Shown here piece by piece: positions 1 to 10,405 of a stretch of 64,000 bases of DNA. This DNA comes from JBCBSP01 sp039819095 (lineage in GTDB: Bacteria; Pseudomonadota; Alphaproteobacteria; Caulobacterales; Maricaulaceae): contig JBCBSP010000006.1 in NCBI GenBank assembly GCA_039819095.1, forward strand, positions 154,148-218,147, given 5' to 3'. Every line of letters starts with the position of its first letter. The stretch's first letter is position 1. The notes under the pieces were generated by a model, which saw nothing but the letters and a program-made list of their open reading frames with translations, made no database searches and had not been told where the DNA came from. The translations under genes were made by a program, and so were the position numbers.

Positions 1-351
1 GGCGCCCGACCGCCGCGTCCGCATAAGCCGGGCAAGCCAAAACCCAATTCCAGACCCTACAAGCCACGGCCCGATCACGCGGCGGACGCAGAGCTCGCCG
101 GGCGCAAGGGGAGCGAAAGCGACCCCCGCCCGGCGCGAAAACCGCGAGATGAAGGCAGGGCTGAAAAACCGGCCAGCTACAAGAAGCCGGGCTATCCGAA
201 ATCTGACCGCAAAACGTCTGATCGCCCGAAGGCGTCAAAACCGGGCCCGGCCAAGCACGCTCCGAAACGACCCGGCGGCGCCAAACCCGCCGGGGCAAAG
301 CCGAGCGGTTCGCCGAAGCTTAAGCGCATCAAGCGCAAACGCACCGATTAA
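1..351 (+). CDS. C-terminal tail of an unidentified basic low-complexity protein (5' end outside window)
   Basis: Reading frame 1 is open from the window edge to a TAA at 349-351, giving 116 codons. The product is almost entirely Lys, Pro, Arg, Gly, Ser and Ala, with repeated K-P-G, R-P and S-Y-K-K-P motifs, and ends in a strongly basic L-K-R-I-K-R-K-R-T-D. There is no folded domain in the visible part. Such disordered basic tails occur on alphaproteobacterial rRNA pseudouridine synthases of the RluB type and on DEAD-box RNA helicases, so an RNA-binding enzyme is likely but not shown. It converges on folP, and the two stop codons overlap in a TTAA palindrome at 348-351. Confidence 0.6.
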   Translation, partial: GARPPRPHKPGKPKPNSRPYKPRPDHAADAELAGRKGSESDPRPARKPRDEGRAEKPASYKKPGYPKSDRKTSDRPKASKPGPAKHAPKRPGGAKPAGAKPSGSPKLKRIKRKRTD

Positions 352-1178
352 GGCGACGTGCTCGTGATCGCCGCCTGAACCTTCAGCGCCTGCACTGTCT
401 CACGCACATCATGAACGCGAAGAATGGCGCAGCCGGAGCGCGCGGCGTGCAGCGCGGCGGCGAGTGAGCCGCCGAGGCGATCGGCCGGCTCTGACGCGCT
501 TTCATCAAGGCCCTGGATAAAGCGTTTGCGCGAGGCGCCGAAAAGGATCGGGAAGCCCAGCGAGACGAAATGGTCCAGCGCGGCCATGATCTGAAGATTA
601 TGGTCCAGCGTCTTGCCGAACCCGATCCCCGGATCGAGCAGGATGTCGCCGCGCGCCACGCCGGCGGCCATCGCCGCGCCGGCGCGCTGGCCGAGATAGC
701 GCGCGATCTCGGCGACGACATTCTCATAGGCCGGCTCAGCCTGCATGCTGCGCGGCTCGCCCTGCATATGCATCAGACAGACCGTGCAGTTCAGCTCCGC
801 CGCCGCTTCGAGCGCGCCCTCGCTGCGCAGCGCGTTCACGTCATTCCACAGCACAGCCCCGGCGCCGATCGCCGATCGCGCCACGGCCGGCTTCATCGTG
901 TCGATGGAGATCGCCGCTTCGGGCCGGGCCGCGCGCACCGCCTCGATCACCGGCATCACCCGGTCCAGCTCTTCAGCCTCACCGACCGGCTCCGCGCCAG
1001 GGCGTGCCGACTCCCCGCCAACGTCCAGCAGGTCCGCACCCTGTTCGAGAAGCGCCAGCGCATGATTGCGCGCCGCGTCAGCGCCAGCGAAACGCCCGCC
1101 ATCGGAAAAGCTGTCCGGCGTGACATTGACGATGCCCATGACAAGCGGGCGGCGGGGGGGCGGCGCGGTCATGGTCAC
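348..1178 (-). CDS. folP: Dihydropteroate synthase
   Basis: The 276-residue protein condenses 6-hydroxymethyl-dihydropterin pyrophosphate with p-aminobenzoate to make dihydropteroate in cytoplasmic folate synthesis. It shows the family signatures G-I-V-N-V-T-P-D-S-F-S-D-G near residue 15, L-D-V-G-G-E-S-A-R-P-G near residue 50, and a C-terminal G-A-S-R-K-R-F that contributes to phosphate and pABA binding. Length is normal for the family. The gene lies downstream of ftsH on the same strand, as in many proteobacteria, but a hairpin terminator at 1261-1288 separates them, so folP probably has its own promoter or depends on readthrough. Its stop overlaps that of the convergent neighbour. Confidence 0.97.
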   Translation of the reverse strand: MTMTAPPPRRPLVMGIVNVTPDSFSDGGRFAGADAARNHALALLEQGADLLDVGGESARPGAEPVGEAEELDRVMPVIEAVRAARPEAAISIDTMKPAVARSAIGAGAVLWNDVNALRSEGALEAAAELNCTVCLMHMQGEPRSMQAEPAYENVVAEIARYLGQRAGAAMAAGVARGDILLDPGIGFGKTLDHNLQIMAALDHFVSLGFPILFGASRKRFIQGLDESASEPADRLGGSLAAALHAARSGCAILRVHDVRETVQALKVQAAITSTSP

Positions 1179-1260
1179 AGGACAAGGCGATGCGCGCGCA
1201 GGGTCAAGTCACCCTTGACGGCGACACGCGACGCCAAGCGGTAGAGATACCCCACCCACG

Positions 1261-1288
1261 AAAAAACCCGCGCCGGTGAGGGCGCGGG
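1261..1288 (-). terminator. Rho-independent terminator after ftsH
   Basis: On the minus strand an 8-bp perfect GC stem (1281-1288 pairing with 1267-1274) with a 6-base loop is followed directly by six T residues (1261-1266). It begins about 30 bases after the ftsH stop. This is a textbook intrinsic terminator and separates ftsH from folP. Confidence 0.85.
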
Positions 1289-1318
1289 CTTGATCGGCTA
1301 TGCGTTAGGACGAGACGC

Positions 1319-3253
<1,935 letters not shown>

Positions 3254-3375
3254 CAAACCATCCTTTTGCCCCGACGCGTCGCGACCGCCGCGCACCGGGT
3301 TTTCTTGTCCGCCCTGGTATATTGGGCGCGGCGACGCCGCTTGCCAGTAGCTGCGGCGCCTTGTCTAGCAGTGAG

Positions 3376-4632
3376 TTATCCGCCGAGGGTGAAGGCGGCG
3401 TCAAACTCTGGCGCCTGTTCGGCGCGAAAAAGTGTTCGCATGATCCGCTCCGGACCCAGCCAATGCACGCCCGGCGCGCCCGCACAGGCCTTGACGTTCG
3501 ACAGGCCCGCAACGAGACACTCCCGCTCCGGACCCGGCTCGATCCTGCACAGACCGGGCCGGAGCGCAGCCGGGACCGACATCGCGACATCTCCGGCCGA
3601 ACGCCTTGCCCATGCGCGAATGCGACACGGCGCATCCGGCCCGGCGCAGATCTCGAAGCGCCCATCATACACGCCCGATTGCGAGGGTCGCAGCTGCAGC
3701 CCTGCAGCGCCGGAAGCGCCGTCGCCGCGCCCGGTCGCCGCGCCGGGATCGCGCCCCAGAACGCCGCCTTGCGTCAGCGCCGCACCGCCCGCCGTGGCGG
3801 CGATCCCGGCGTGAAGCGCCTCCAGAAGGCGCTGCGGCGCTGAACCAGCCGGACGCATCACTGCGCCGGACGCCGCGACGATGAGCGCCTCCATCGCGCG
3901 CAAACCGACGGCCGCGTCCGCATGCTGAAACGCAGGCGGTTGAAGGCTGAACCCACCCCAATCATGGCTGATCACGCCGTCAGCGATGAGCCGGCTTGCC
4001 GCGGCGCGCAGACCGTCCTCCTCGCGCCGCGACCCGGCCTGGCGGCGATCGAGCTCTTCAAGCGTTGCGGCGTCCACGCGTTGAAGCTCAGCGCGGACCC
4101 GCACGCGTTCGTACCGGCGATCGGCATTGGACGGATCCTCGATCCAGTCCGGCGCCTCGCCTTCACGCAAGGCCTGGCGAAGCGCGCGGCGCGAATGGGC
4201 CAAGGCCGGGCGGGCGATGAGAATCCCGCGTCCTTCCGGCCAGGCCGGGGACGGGCTCAGCACGTCCATGCCGGCCAGACCGCGCGCCGCATCGCTGCGT
4301 TCAAGCCGCATGGCGACGGTCTCGCGCTGATCGTCGAGCGTATGGGCCAGAAAGAGGCGATGCGCGCCGCACTCCCGCACCGCCTCAGCCAGAAGGCCGT
4401 GGCGCGCCCGTCGCGCGGCGGCTTGTCCGGGACGCGGGTTCGACCACACAAGGATTGAAGGCTCAGCGCCAATCCGCCGGGCGAGATCGGCGGCGCGCTG
4501 TGCGTCTGCAGCGCTCGTTTCGCGAAGGCGATGGTCGACGATGAAAGCGTGCAGCGCACGGCCATCGGCCTGCGCCACGCGCACCAGCGTCATCAGCACC
4601 GCCAGCGAATCCCCGCCGCCTGAGAAGCCCAC
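3376..4632 (-). CDS. tilS: tRNA(Ile)-lysidine synthase (start uncertain)
   Basis: TilS converts C34 of the tRNA-Ile CAU anticodon to lysidine, using ATP and lysine, so that the tRNA reads AUA. The PP-loop S-G-G-G-D-S lies only three residues from the annotated GTG start; further N-type ATPase motifs (L-F-L-A-H-T-L-D-D-Q) are around residue 95. The C-terminal half is divergent and rich in Ala, Gly and Arg. A GTG start at 4632 cuts into the first beta strand of the ATP-binding fold. The frame is open upstream to a TGA at 4714-4716 but contains no ATG, GTG or TTG. Only CTG codons occur there, for example one at 4690-4692 overlapping the cpoB stop as CTGA. A non-canonical start is therefore possible. 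The gene is immediately downstream of cpoB. Confidence 0.88.
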   Translation of the reverse strand: MGFSGGGDSLAVLMTLVRVAQADGRALHAFIVDHRLRETSAADAQRAADLARRIGAEPSILVWSNPRPGQAAARRARHGLLAEAVRECGAHRLFLAHTLDDQRETVAMRLERSDAARGLAGMDVLSPSPAWPEGRGILIARPALAHSRRALRQALREGEAPDWIEDPSNADRRYERVRVRAELQRVDAATLEELDRRQAGSRREEDGLRAAASRLIADGVISHDWGGFSLQPPAFQHADAAVGLRAMEALIVAASGAVMRPAGSAPQRLLEALHAGIAATAGGAALTQGGVLGRDPGAATGRGDGASGAAGLQLRPSQSGVYDGRFEICAGPDAPCRIRAWARRSAGDVAMSVPAALRPGLCRIEPGPERECLVAGLSNVKACAGAPGVHWLGPERIMRTLFRAEQAPEFDAAFTLGG

Positions 4633-4688
4633 GCACAGCGGTCCGCGCGGGGCCAGCGCGCGGGCGGTCTGTGCGATGGTGTCGAGGA

Positions 4689-5618
4689 TCAGTTGCAGCC
4701 GGCGCGAGCGGCCTCACGCTGGGCCTTGCGCCGCGCTTCGGCATCCGCATTCGGAAATTGGCGCTGGAAGCCGGCGAGCAGTTCGCACGCCTGGCTGGTC
4801 CGCCCCAGCGCGGCAAACGAAGCGGCCAGGCGCACGCCGGCGTCCGGCGCCTTCGGGCCGCGACCGTCTATGCGCAGCGAGGCCAGATAGGAGTCGGCGG
4901 CATCGGCATGGTCGCCCTGAACGAAATAGGTCTCGCCGAGCCAGTACCAGGCTTCGCCGGCGAGCCCGTCATCAGGATAGCTTTCGGTGAAGCTCTGGAA
5001 GGATTCCTGAGCGCCGGCGAAATCACCATCGAACAGACGGCTGCGACCCTCCATGAAGAGCGTATCAGGCGAGGCCAGCGTCGTTGCCGTGACCGGCGCC
5101 GGCATGGGCGCCGCGCGCGGCGCGACCGGCTCTCGACGAACCGGCTCAGCCTGCTGGGCGGACAGCTGCGGCGCGGCGCTGGCTGGCGCGCTTCCCGGTG
5201 CGCCAGGCAGTTGCAGGGGCCGCACGGCGGCGGCCCGCTCTTCGGCGAAGCGGTCCGGGTTGGCCGCATCGGCGCCCGCATCAAAGCCTTCCGGGTCGGC
5301 AAAGGCCTGAGGCGGCGGGCCCATCTCGAACAACCGATCCACATCGGCGCCCGTGCGCTCCAGCTCTTCGCGCAGACGGCGGTTTTCAAATTCCAGCTGC
5401 TCGATCTGGCCGGTCAGCGCGCGTTGCTCGCGCTCAAGCGCGTCCAGCCGCGTGATCAGTCTTTCCGCAACCGGGTCGCCGGCGAGCGCCTGAGCCTCGA
5501 TTTCGGCCATGCGCGCTTCCATCGCATCAATGCGCGCAGCCAGCTCGCGGCGTGACTGGGCTTCAGCTGGCGCGATCAACGCCGCGCCAACACAGAACAG
5601 GATAATCAGTCGGATCAT
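4689..5618 (-). CDS. cpoB: Cell division coordinator CpoB (YbgF), Tol-Pal associated periplasmic protein
   Basis: The 309-residue periplasmic protein couples Tol-Pal outer-membrane constriction with peptidoglycan synthesis in E. coli. A Sec signal peptide (about residues 1-21, ending A-E-A-Q) is followed by a coiled-coil trimerisation region (about 25-95), a Pro/Ala-rich linker, and TPR repeats in the C-terminal third (A-W-Y-W-L-G-E-T-Y-F). The ATG at 5618 is preferred: it gives a clean signal peptide and has GAGAG upstream, whereas a TTG six codons earlier adds nothing recognisable. It lies downstream of pal, as is usual, but a strong hairpin sits between them. Confidence 0.93.
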   Translation of the reverse strand: MIRLIILFCVGAALIAPAEAQSRRELAARIDAMEARMAEIEAQALAGDPVAERLITRLDALEREQRALTGQIEQLEFENRRLREELERTGADVDRLFEMGPPPQAFADPEGFDAGADAANPDRFAEERAAAVRPLQLPGAPGSAPASAAPQLSAQQAEPVRREPVAPRAAPMPAPVTATTLASPDTLFMEGRSRLFDGDFAGAQESFQSFTESYPDDGLAGEAWYWLGETYFVQGDHADAADSYLASLRIDGRGPKAPDAGVRLAASFAALGRTSQACELLAGFQRQFPNADAEARRKAQREAARAGCN

Positions 5619-5748
5619 GACGGAGCTCTCAACCAAGATCGAAATTGCCGCTTCATACTAAGGCGTGCTGCGAACTCTGCTCGCCGGGTCGGGCGAAATC
5701 ATGGCGTCGATCGCATCAAGGCTTCAGCGCGCAACAATAGACCAAGAA

Positions 5749-5780
5749 TGAACGCCCGCAGTGTCGGCTGCGGGCGTTCA
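5749..5780 (-). terminator. Strong hairpin, probable terminator or attenuator after pal
   Basis: A perfect 13-bp inverted repeat (5749-5761 and 5768-5780) with a 6-base loop lies 31 bases after the pal stop. On the minus strand it is followed by a moderately T-rich stretch (TTCATTCTTGG), so it may end or reduce transcription of the tol-pal operon before cpoB. The T-tract is imperfect, so mRNA 3'-end stabilisation is an alternative. Confidence 0.65.
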
Positions 5781-5811
5781 TCAAGGCGTCAGCGTCGCGC
5801 GCAAGGCGCAA

Positions 5812-6339
5812 TCAGGCGCCCAGAGCGCCCGACACGATGGAGGTCGTGGCGTTCCGGTTCAGGGCCCAGCAGCGCTCGGTCGACTGGGTGCAGCTGGGGC
5901 GCTCCTTACCGTAAGACACGGTGGAGATCCGGGCCGGCTCGACACCCTGGCTGATCAGGAAGTCGCGCGCCGCATTGGCGCGGCGGGCGCCAAGGGCGAG
6001 GTTGTATTCGCGCGTGCCGCGCTCGTCGCAATTACCGGAAACCAGGATGCGAGCGCCGGGATACTGGCTCAGCCAGGCGGCCTGACGGCGCAGGGTGGCG
6101 CGCGCTTCGGTCGACAGGTCGGCGCGGTCGAGATCATAGAAAACACGATCGCCGGCGGTCACCTGGAAGTGACGTTCAGTGCCCGGCGTCGGGCCGGCCG
6201 GTTGCGGCGGCGGAGCCGGACGCGTGGTCGGCGGCGCGGTGGGCGCGGGAGTCGGGGTCGGGACCGGCTCAGGCTGGCTGGCGCAAGCGGCGGCGAGAAG
6301 GCCGATCAGACCGGCGGCTGCGAAGATTTTAAAGTTCAT
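5812..6339 (-). CDS. pal: Peptidoglycan-associated lipoprotein Pal
   Basis: Pal is an outer-membrane lipoprotein that binds peptidoglycan and TolB. The signal peptide ends in a lipobox-like A-A-A-C with the lipidated Cys at residue 19. A Pro/Thr-rich linker (about 22-55) follows, then an OmpA-like peptidoglycan-binding domain with the N-L-A-L-G-A-R-R-A-N-A-A motif. The ATG at 6339 (175 aa) is chosen because it gives the lipoprotein signal directly and has GAGGGA upstream. Longer in-frame starts would add an Arg-rich non-signal leader. It sits between tolB and cpoB. Confidence 0.96.
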   Translation of the reverse strand: MNFKIFAAAGLIGLLAAACASQPEPVPTPTPAPTAPPTTRPAPPPQPAGPTPGTERHFQVTAGDRVFYDLDRADLSTEARATLRRQAAWLSQYPGARILVSGNCDERGTREYNLALGARRANAARDFLISQGVEPARISTVSYGKERPSCTQSTERCWALNRNATTSIVSGALGA

Positions 6340-6484
6340 GACGGCGAAGTCCCTCATAAGGCCCATCCGGGGGGTCCGCCCGGGGGCGACGCGGTGCGAC
6401 CGGTTCAAGTCGTGTGTGATGCCCGCAAGACCCCTCAATTCCACGCTGCGCACATCGGTCTAGTGAACTCTAACCCTTGAGTTC

Positions 6485-7837
6485 TCAATCAATCAAGGGC
6501 GACCACGCCGGGTCGGACGACGCGCCTTGCGTGGGCAGGGGGCGCAGGTTGAAACCAGCGAGATCAACGCTCCACACAGCATATTGCGTGCCATTGCGGC
6601 TGCGCTCGCCGCGCGTGAACAACAAGACCCGCCCGTTCGGCGACCAGGTCGGCGTATCAACGAAGAAGCCGCGATACAGGATCCGTTCCTCGCCGGAACC
6701 GTCCGAGCGCACCACGCCAACCATGAACTCGCCCTGATGGCGCTTGGTGAAGGCGATCAGATCGCCGCGCGGCGACCAGGACGGGGTGGTGTACAGCCCC
6801 TCGCCGAATGTGATCCGCTGTACGTCCGAGCCGTCCGCATTCATCACGTAGAGCTGGGAACGGCCGCCGCGCGAGGAGGAGAAGACCAGCCGCTCGCCGT
6901 CCGGCGCGTAGGACGGTTCGATATCGTCAGCCGGATGCGTGGTCAGTTGGCGGATCTGCCGGGTGCGCAGGTCAAAGCTGAAGATGTCATGCTGGCCGCG
7001 CCGCTCCGCGCCCACCACGATGGAGCGCCCGTCCGGATGAAAGCGCGCCGACAGGGACTGGCCGTCACCAGCCAGATTCGGTCCGACATCGAACAGCGCT
7101 TCCTGCCGACCGGTGGCCAGATCGTACAGATAGGTGGTCGCTGAACCGTCGCGGAAGGACACGTAGGTGATCTGCTGCGCGCTTGGCGAATAATTCGGCA
7201 ACAGCGCCATATAGCTGCGGTCGGTCAGGTAGGACGGGTTGGCGCCGTCCTGATCCATGATGGCCAGGCGCCGCGTCGGCTCGCCATTGGGTCCGCTGCC
7301 TTCAGCGACATAGACGATGCGGGTGTCGAAATACCCGCTCTCGCCGGTCAGACGCTCATAGACCGCGTCTGAAATCTTGTGGGCGACCCGGCGCCAATTC
7401 TCAGGAACGGAAACAAACTGCAGACCCAGCATCTGCTGTTCGGCGGCGGTGTCCCACAGCCGGAAAGCAACCAGAAGCCGGCCGTCTTCGGCCACCGTCA
7501 CCCGACCGGACAGGAGGATCGAAGCGTTGATCACCCGCCAGTCGGAAAAGCGCGGGCGCAGATCGATATTCTCGATCTCTTCGATATAAGCGGCCTGGTC
7601 GATCGGGCTGAACAGTCCGGAGCGGTCCAGATTGGCCGCCACCACGCGGGCGATATCCGAACCCGCCTCCTCTGCAACGCCGTCAGAACCGATAAAGTCC
7701 GGGATCGCGACGGGCAGCGGATCAAGATGGCCTTCGGTGACATCCACGACGAGCTGGGCGCGCGCCGCGCCAGTCAGGGCGAGAACGAGGAGGAGAGCGG
7801 AAAACAGTCGGGCGAAGAGCGTCAGTCGGGCGGTCAT
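6485..7837 (-). CDS. tolB: Tol-Pal system protein TolB
   Basis: The 450-residue periplasmic protein has a cleavable Sec signal (about residues 1-27, ending A-R-A-Q). An N-terminal alpha/beta domain begins near residue 30, and a C-terminal six-bladed beta-propeller contains repeated W-S-P-D/R-G and F-S-S-S-R-G-G blade motifs. TolB links Pal to the TolA energy transducer during outer-membrane invagination. Length matches the family. It is 42 bases downstream of tolA. Confidence 0.97.
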   Translation of the reverse strand: MTARLTLFARLFSALLLVLALTGAARAQLVVDVTEGHLDPLPVAIPDFIGSDGVAEEAGSDIARVVAANLDRSGLFSPIDQAAYIEEIENIDLRPRFSDWRVINASILLSGRVTVAEDGRLLVAFRLWDTAAEQQMLGLQFVSVPENWRRVAHKISDAVYERLTGESGYFDTRIVYVAEGSGPNGEPTRRLAIMDQDGANPSYLTDRSYMALLPNYSPSAQQITYVSFRDGSATTYLYDLATGRQEALFDVGPNLAGDGQSLSARFHPDGRSIVVGAERRGQHDIFSFDLRTRQIRQLTTHPADDIEPSYAPDGERLVFSSSRGGRSQLYVMNADGSDVQRITFGEGLYTTPSWSPRGDLIAFTKRHQGEFMVGVVRSDGSGEERILYRGFFVDTPTWSPNGRVLLFTRGERSRNGTQYAVWSVDLAGFNLRPLPTQGASSDPAWSPLID

Positions 7838-7879
7838 GGTCGATCAGGCTCCTGGGGTCTGAAACTCGGGGCAGTCAAT

Positions 7880-8656
7880 TCAATACATAGACGGGTCGAA
7901 ATTGACGGTTATGCGGCGCCAGTCGCCATATTGACCCGCCGGCATTCTGTAAGGCGCGCATTCGACCACCGCGCGCACTGCGCGTTCGCCGGCCACGCGC
8001 AGAAACGCATCCCCGGAAAAGCGAACCCGGCTCTCGTCACGCAGGCGAGGAGCCTGTGACAGGCTGCCGTCGCGCTCCAGCCAGACATCGACGCTAACGC
8101 GCAGCGCTTCGGGATTAGGCGCATCGACCGGCGCGCGCCAGCAGCGCGATGTCTGCGCGCGGAACAGATCGGCCATGGTCGCGGTCATATCCGTGCCGGC
8201 GCCGGCGCCGCGGCGCTCGGCGCCTTCCTCGGCCTGCCGGTCGGAGCTTGTATCTTCACGGGCCCGGTCAACCAGGCCGGACAGGGCGTCCAGATCGAAC
8301 GGGTTGGGTTCCGGCTCGGGCTCGGGTTCCGGCTCGGACTGCGCTTCGGGCTCAGCTTCCGGTTCCGGGGCGGGCGGAACCAACTCAGGTTCAGGTTCAG
8401 GCTCCGGGGCGATGGGCTCCGGCTCAGGCGGAACCGGTTCCGGCTCGGGCTCGGGCTCGGGCTCAGGTTCAGGCTCCGGCTCTGGTTCGGGCCGAGCCGC
8501 GCGCACATTGGTTTCAGGGCCGAGCGTCACAAGCTCCACCGGCACGATCAGGCTTTCACGCAGCTGGCTGGCGGCGCTCGGAAAATAGATGAAGGCCGTC
8601 GCCACCAGGCCGACATGAATCCCGACAGAGAAGAAGAAGCCGAAGAGCGCGCGCAT
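7880..8656 (-). CDS. tolA: TolA with a Pro-Glu-repeat rod domain
   Basis: TolA is the inner-membrane-anchored transducer that spans the periplasm and carries proton-motive force from TolQR to TolB/Pal. This 258-residue version has one N-terminal transmembrane helix (about residues 5-25), then a rod made almost entirely of Pro-Glu repeats (56-119). A short helical segment follows, and a C-terminal domain III with the C-W-x-x-P-x-x-x-P signature and a T-V-N-F-D-P ending. The classical TolA domain II is a long Ala/Lys-rich helix, so the TonB-like extended rod here is a real difference, not a misassignment, because the flanking genes are tolR and tolB. Confidence 0.9.
   Translation of the reverse strand: MRALFGFFFSVGIHVGLVATAFIYFPSAASQLRESLIVPVELVTLGPETNVRAARPEPEPEPEPEPEPEPEPEPVPPEPEPIAPEPEPEPELVPPAPEPEAEPEAQSEPEPEPEPEPNPFDLDALSGLVDRAREDTSSDRQAEEGAERRGAGAGTDMTATMADLFRAQTSRCWRAPVDAPNPEALRVSVDVWLERDGSLSQAPRLRDESRVRFSGDAFLRVAGERAVRAVVECAPYRMPAGQYGDWRRITVNFDPSMY
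8300..8491. repeat. Simple-sequence region encoding the TolA Pro-Glu rod
   Basis: About 190 bases of near-tandem 6-bp units (CCXGAX on the minus strand) encode residues 56-119 of TolA, interrupted by short variants such as V-P-P, I-A-P and A-Q-S. Such hexameric repeats can change copy number by slippage without breaking the frame, altering rod length by two residues per step. Confidence 0.8.
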
Positions 8657-8679
8657 GGGCCTGTGAAACGCCCCCTCGC

Positions 8680-9108
8680 CTACTCGCTGACAGGGTCGGT
8701 CACGAGACCGATATCGGCGTAGCCGGCGGCGGAGATGCGCGCCATGACGCGCATCACCTCGCCATAATCCACGCTTTCATCGGCCCGGATATAGACCCGC
8801 GCATCGGACCCCGCCCCGGCGATGGCTTCCAGTCGCCCGATCAGCTCGTCATAGGAGATTTCCGTCTCCTGAAGGTAAAGCTGCCCGTCTTCTAATATGG
8901 TGATGGTCAGCGGCTCTTCCGACGTGGTCATGGCGCGCGCCTCAGTGTCGGGCAGGTCGACTTCGACCCCGACCGTGAGCAGCGGCGCGGCGACCATGAA
9001 GACGATGAGCAGGACCAGCATCACGTCCACGAAAGGCGTGACATTGATCTCCGCATTCGGCTTCCAGCGCCGACGTCCCCCGCCGTTCGAGCTTGTGCTT
9101 CCGGCCAT
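8680..9108 (-). CDS. tolR: Tol-Pal system protein TolR (ExbD/TolR family)
   Basis: The 142-residue inner-membrane protein has a single transmembrane helix (about residues 27-48) containing the conserved proton-pathway Asp in F-V-D-V-M-L-V-L-L. A periplasmic domain follows. With TolQ it forms the proton-driven motor energising TolA. It is 5 bases downstream of tolQ and 23 bases upstream of tolA, consistent with one transcript. Confidence 0.96.
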   Translation of the reverse strand: MAGSTSSNGGGRRRWKPNAEINVTPFVDVMLVLLIVFMVAAPLLTVGVEVDLPDTEARAMTTSEEPLTITILEDGQLYLQETEISYDELIGRLEAIAGAGSDARVYIRADESVDYGEVMRVMARISAAGYADIGLVTDPVSE

Positions 9109-9113
9109 AGCGC

Positions 9114-9767
9114 TCAGTCCTGACGGGCGGCCAGCGCCGCCAGATCATCGACAAAGCCTTCCAGCTTCGCGCCGTACTTGCCGAGATTGGAGCTCAGCCC
9201 GTTAAAGAACATCACCGCCGGGATGGCCGCCAGCAGGCCCAGCGCGGTGGCGAACAGCGCCTCGGCGATCCCCGGCGCCACGACCGCCAGGCTGGTGTTT
9301 TCCGTCGCGGCGATCGCGCGGAAGGAGTTCATGATGCCCCAGACCGTGCCGAAAAGGCCGATAAAGGGCGCGGCTGAACCGATAATGGCCAGGATGCCGA
9401 GCCCGCTTTCAAGCCGGCTCAGCTCGCGGCTGGCTTCAGCCCCGGCGGACTTTTCCACCGAGACCTGATCAAAATCACGAAGCGCAGCCGCCAGCACGCG
9501 GCCATAGGGGTCCTTGGGCTGGCGCGCATGGCGCTCGGCCATCGCATCCAGGCTCGTCCCGCTCCAGAACTCGTCCTCAAACGAACGGGCCTTCGAATGC
9601 AGGCCGGCATACTGCATCGATTTTTCGATCGCGATCGCCCAGGACCAGATCGACATGATGGCCAGAATCGCCATCACCGCCTTCACGACGATGTCGGCGC
9701 GCATGAAAAGGTAGAGGATAGTCATTTCCTGCCCAGGCTGGGCCAGTTCCACCGCGACGGATTCCAT
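9114..9767 (-). CDS. tolQ: Tol-Pal system protein TolQ (MotA/TolQ/ExbB family)
   Basis: The 217-residue inner-membrane protein has three transmembrane segments (about residues 25-45, 125-150 and 165-190) and the family motif G-L-F-G-T-V-W-G-I-M. It forms the stator-like channel with TolR. The ATG at 9767 has a GAAGAG-like ribosome site upstream. A 197-base gap separates it from ybgC; the gap may hold a promoter, but no clear elements were identified. Confidence 0.96.
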   Translation of the reverse strand: MESVAVELAQPGQEMTILYLFMRADIVVKAVMAILAIMSIWSWAIAIEKSMQYAGLHSKARSFEDEFWSGTSLDAMAERHARQPKDPYGRVLAAALRDFDQVSVEKSAGAEASRELSRLESGLGILAIIGSAAPFIGLFGTVWGIMNSFRAIAATENTSLAVVAPGIAEALFATALGLLAAIPAVMFFNGLSSNLGKYGAKLEGFVDDLAALAARQD

Positions 9768-9964
9768 ATCGGTTTCTCTTCGCTCCCCTCAAGGCGACGG
9801 GCGCGCCCGATCGCAAATCCAGTGTCCCGCCAAAGCGTTCATGCTTCAGCGCCGGTCGGGCGGTGATACAAGCCCGGCGCGCCCGCGCCAAGCCATCCCC
9901 CGTTACTCATCCGGCGCGATGCAAGAGACTTGCCGCGCCAATGGGGCGATTTGATGAAAGCGCT

Positions 9965-10405
9965 TCAGGTTTCGCACACAAACGAGATTGCATCGACGAC
10001 CCGCGTCGGCATGCGGCGCGGGCGGCCATCCAGATCAATGCAGGCGGCCTCCACGCTGGCTTCAGCCAGGATTTCCCCGCCACGCCGGATGATCTGCTCC
10101 ACGCGCATGCGCGCGCCCTTCATCTCAACAAAGCGCGTCTCCACCGTCAGCGCATCATCGATCCGCGCCGGGCGCAGATATTTCACATGGAGATCGCGCA
10201 CCGCGAAGCCGAGCGGGCTATCACCGTCCAGCAGCTCAGAATGCGACACGCCGGCTGAACGCAGCGCCTCGGTCCGACCGCGTTCGAAGAATTTCAGATA
10301 GTTGGCGTAATAGACCACGCCGGTGAAGTCCGTGTCCTCGTAATACACCCGCACCAGGAGGCGATGGACGCCCTCGGTCCAGATGCCGGCGGCTGGCTCG
10401 CTCAT
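9965..10405 (-). CDS. ybgC: Tol-Pal-associated acyl-CoA thioesterase YbgC
   Basis: A hotdog-fold thioesterase of 146 residues. It has the characteristic Y-Y-E-D-T-D-F-x-G-V-V-Y-Y-A-N-Y-L motif with the catalytic Asp near residue 24. It hydrolyses acyl-CoA or acyl-ACP thioesters and is genetically tied to the Tol-Pal operon in most proteobacteria. Its ATG overlaps the ruvB stop by four bases (ATGA), so it is translationally coupled to ruvB. Confidence 0.95.
   Translation of the reverse strand: MSEPAAGIWTEGVHRLLVRVYYEDTDFTGVVYYANYLKFFERGRTEALRSAGVSHSELLDGDSPLGFAVRDLHVKYLRPARIDDALTVETRFVEMKGARMRVEQIIRRGGEILAEASVEAACIDLDGRPRRMPTRVVDAISFVCET

Noticed and set aside
149..367. Plus-strand 72-codon reading frame at the window start
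   Set aside because: It is out of frame with the open 5'-truncated basic protein ending at 351 and overlaps folP. Its composition matches an out-of-frame shadow.
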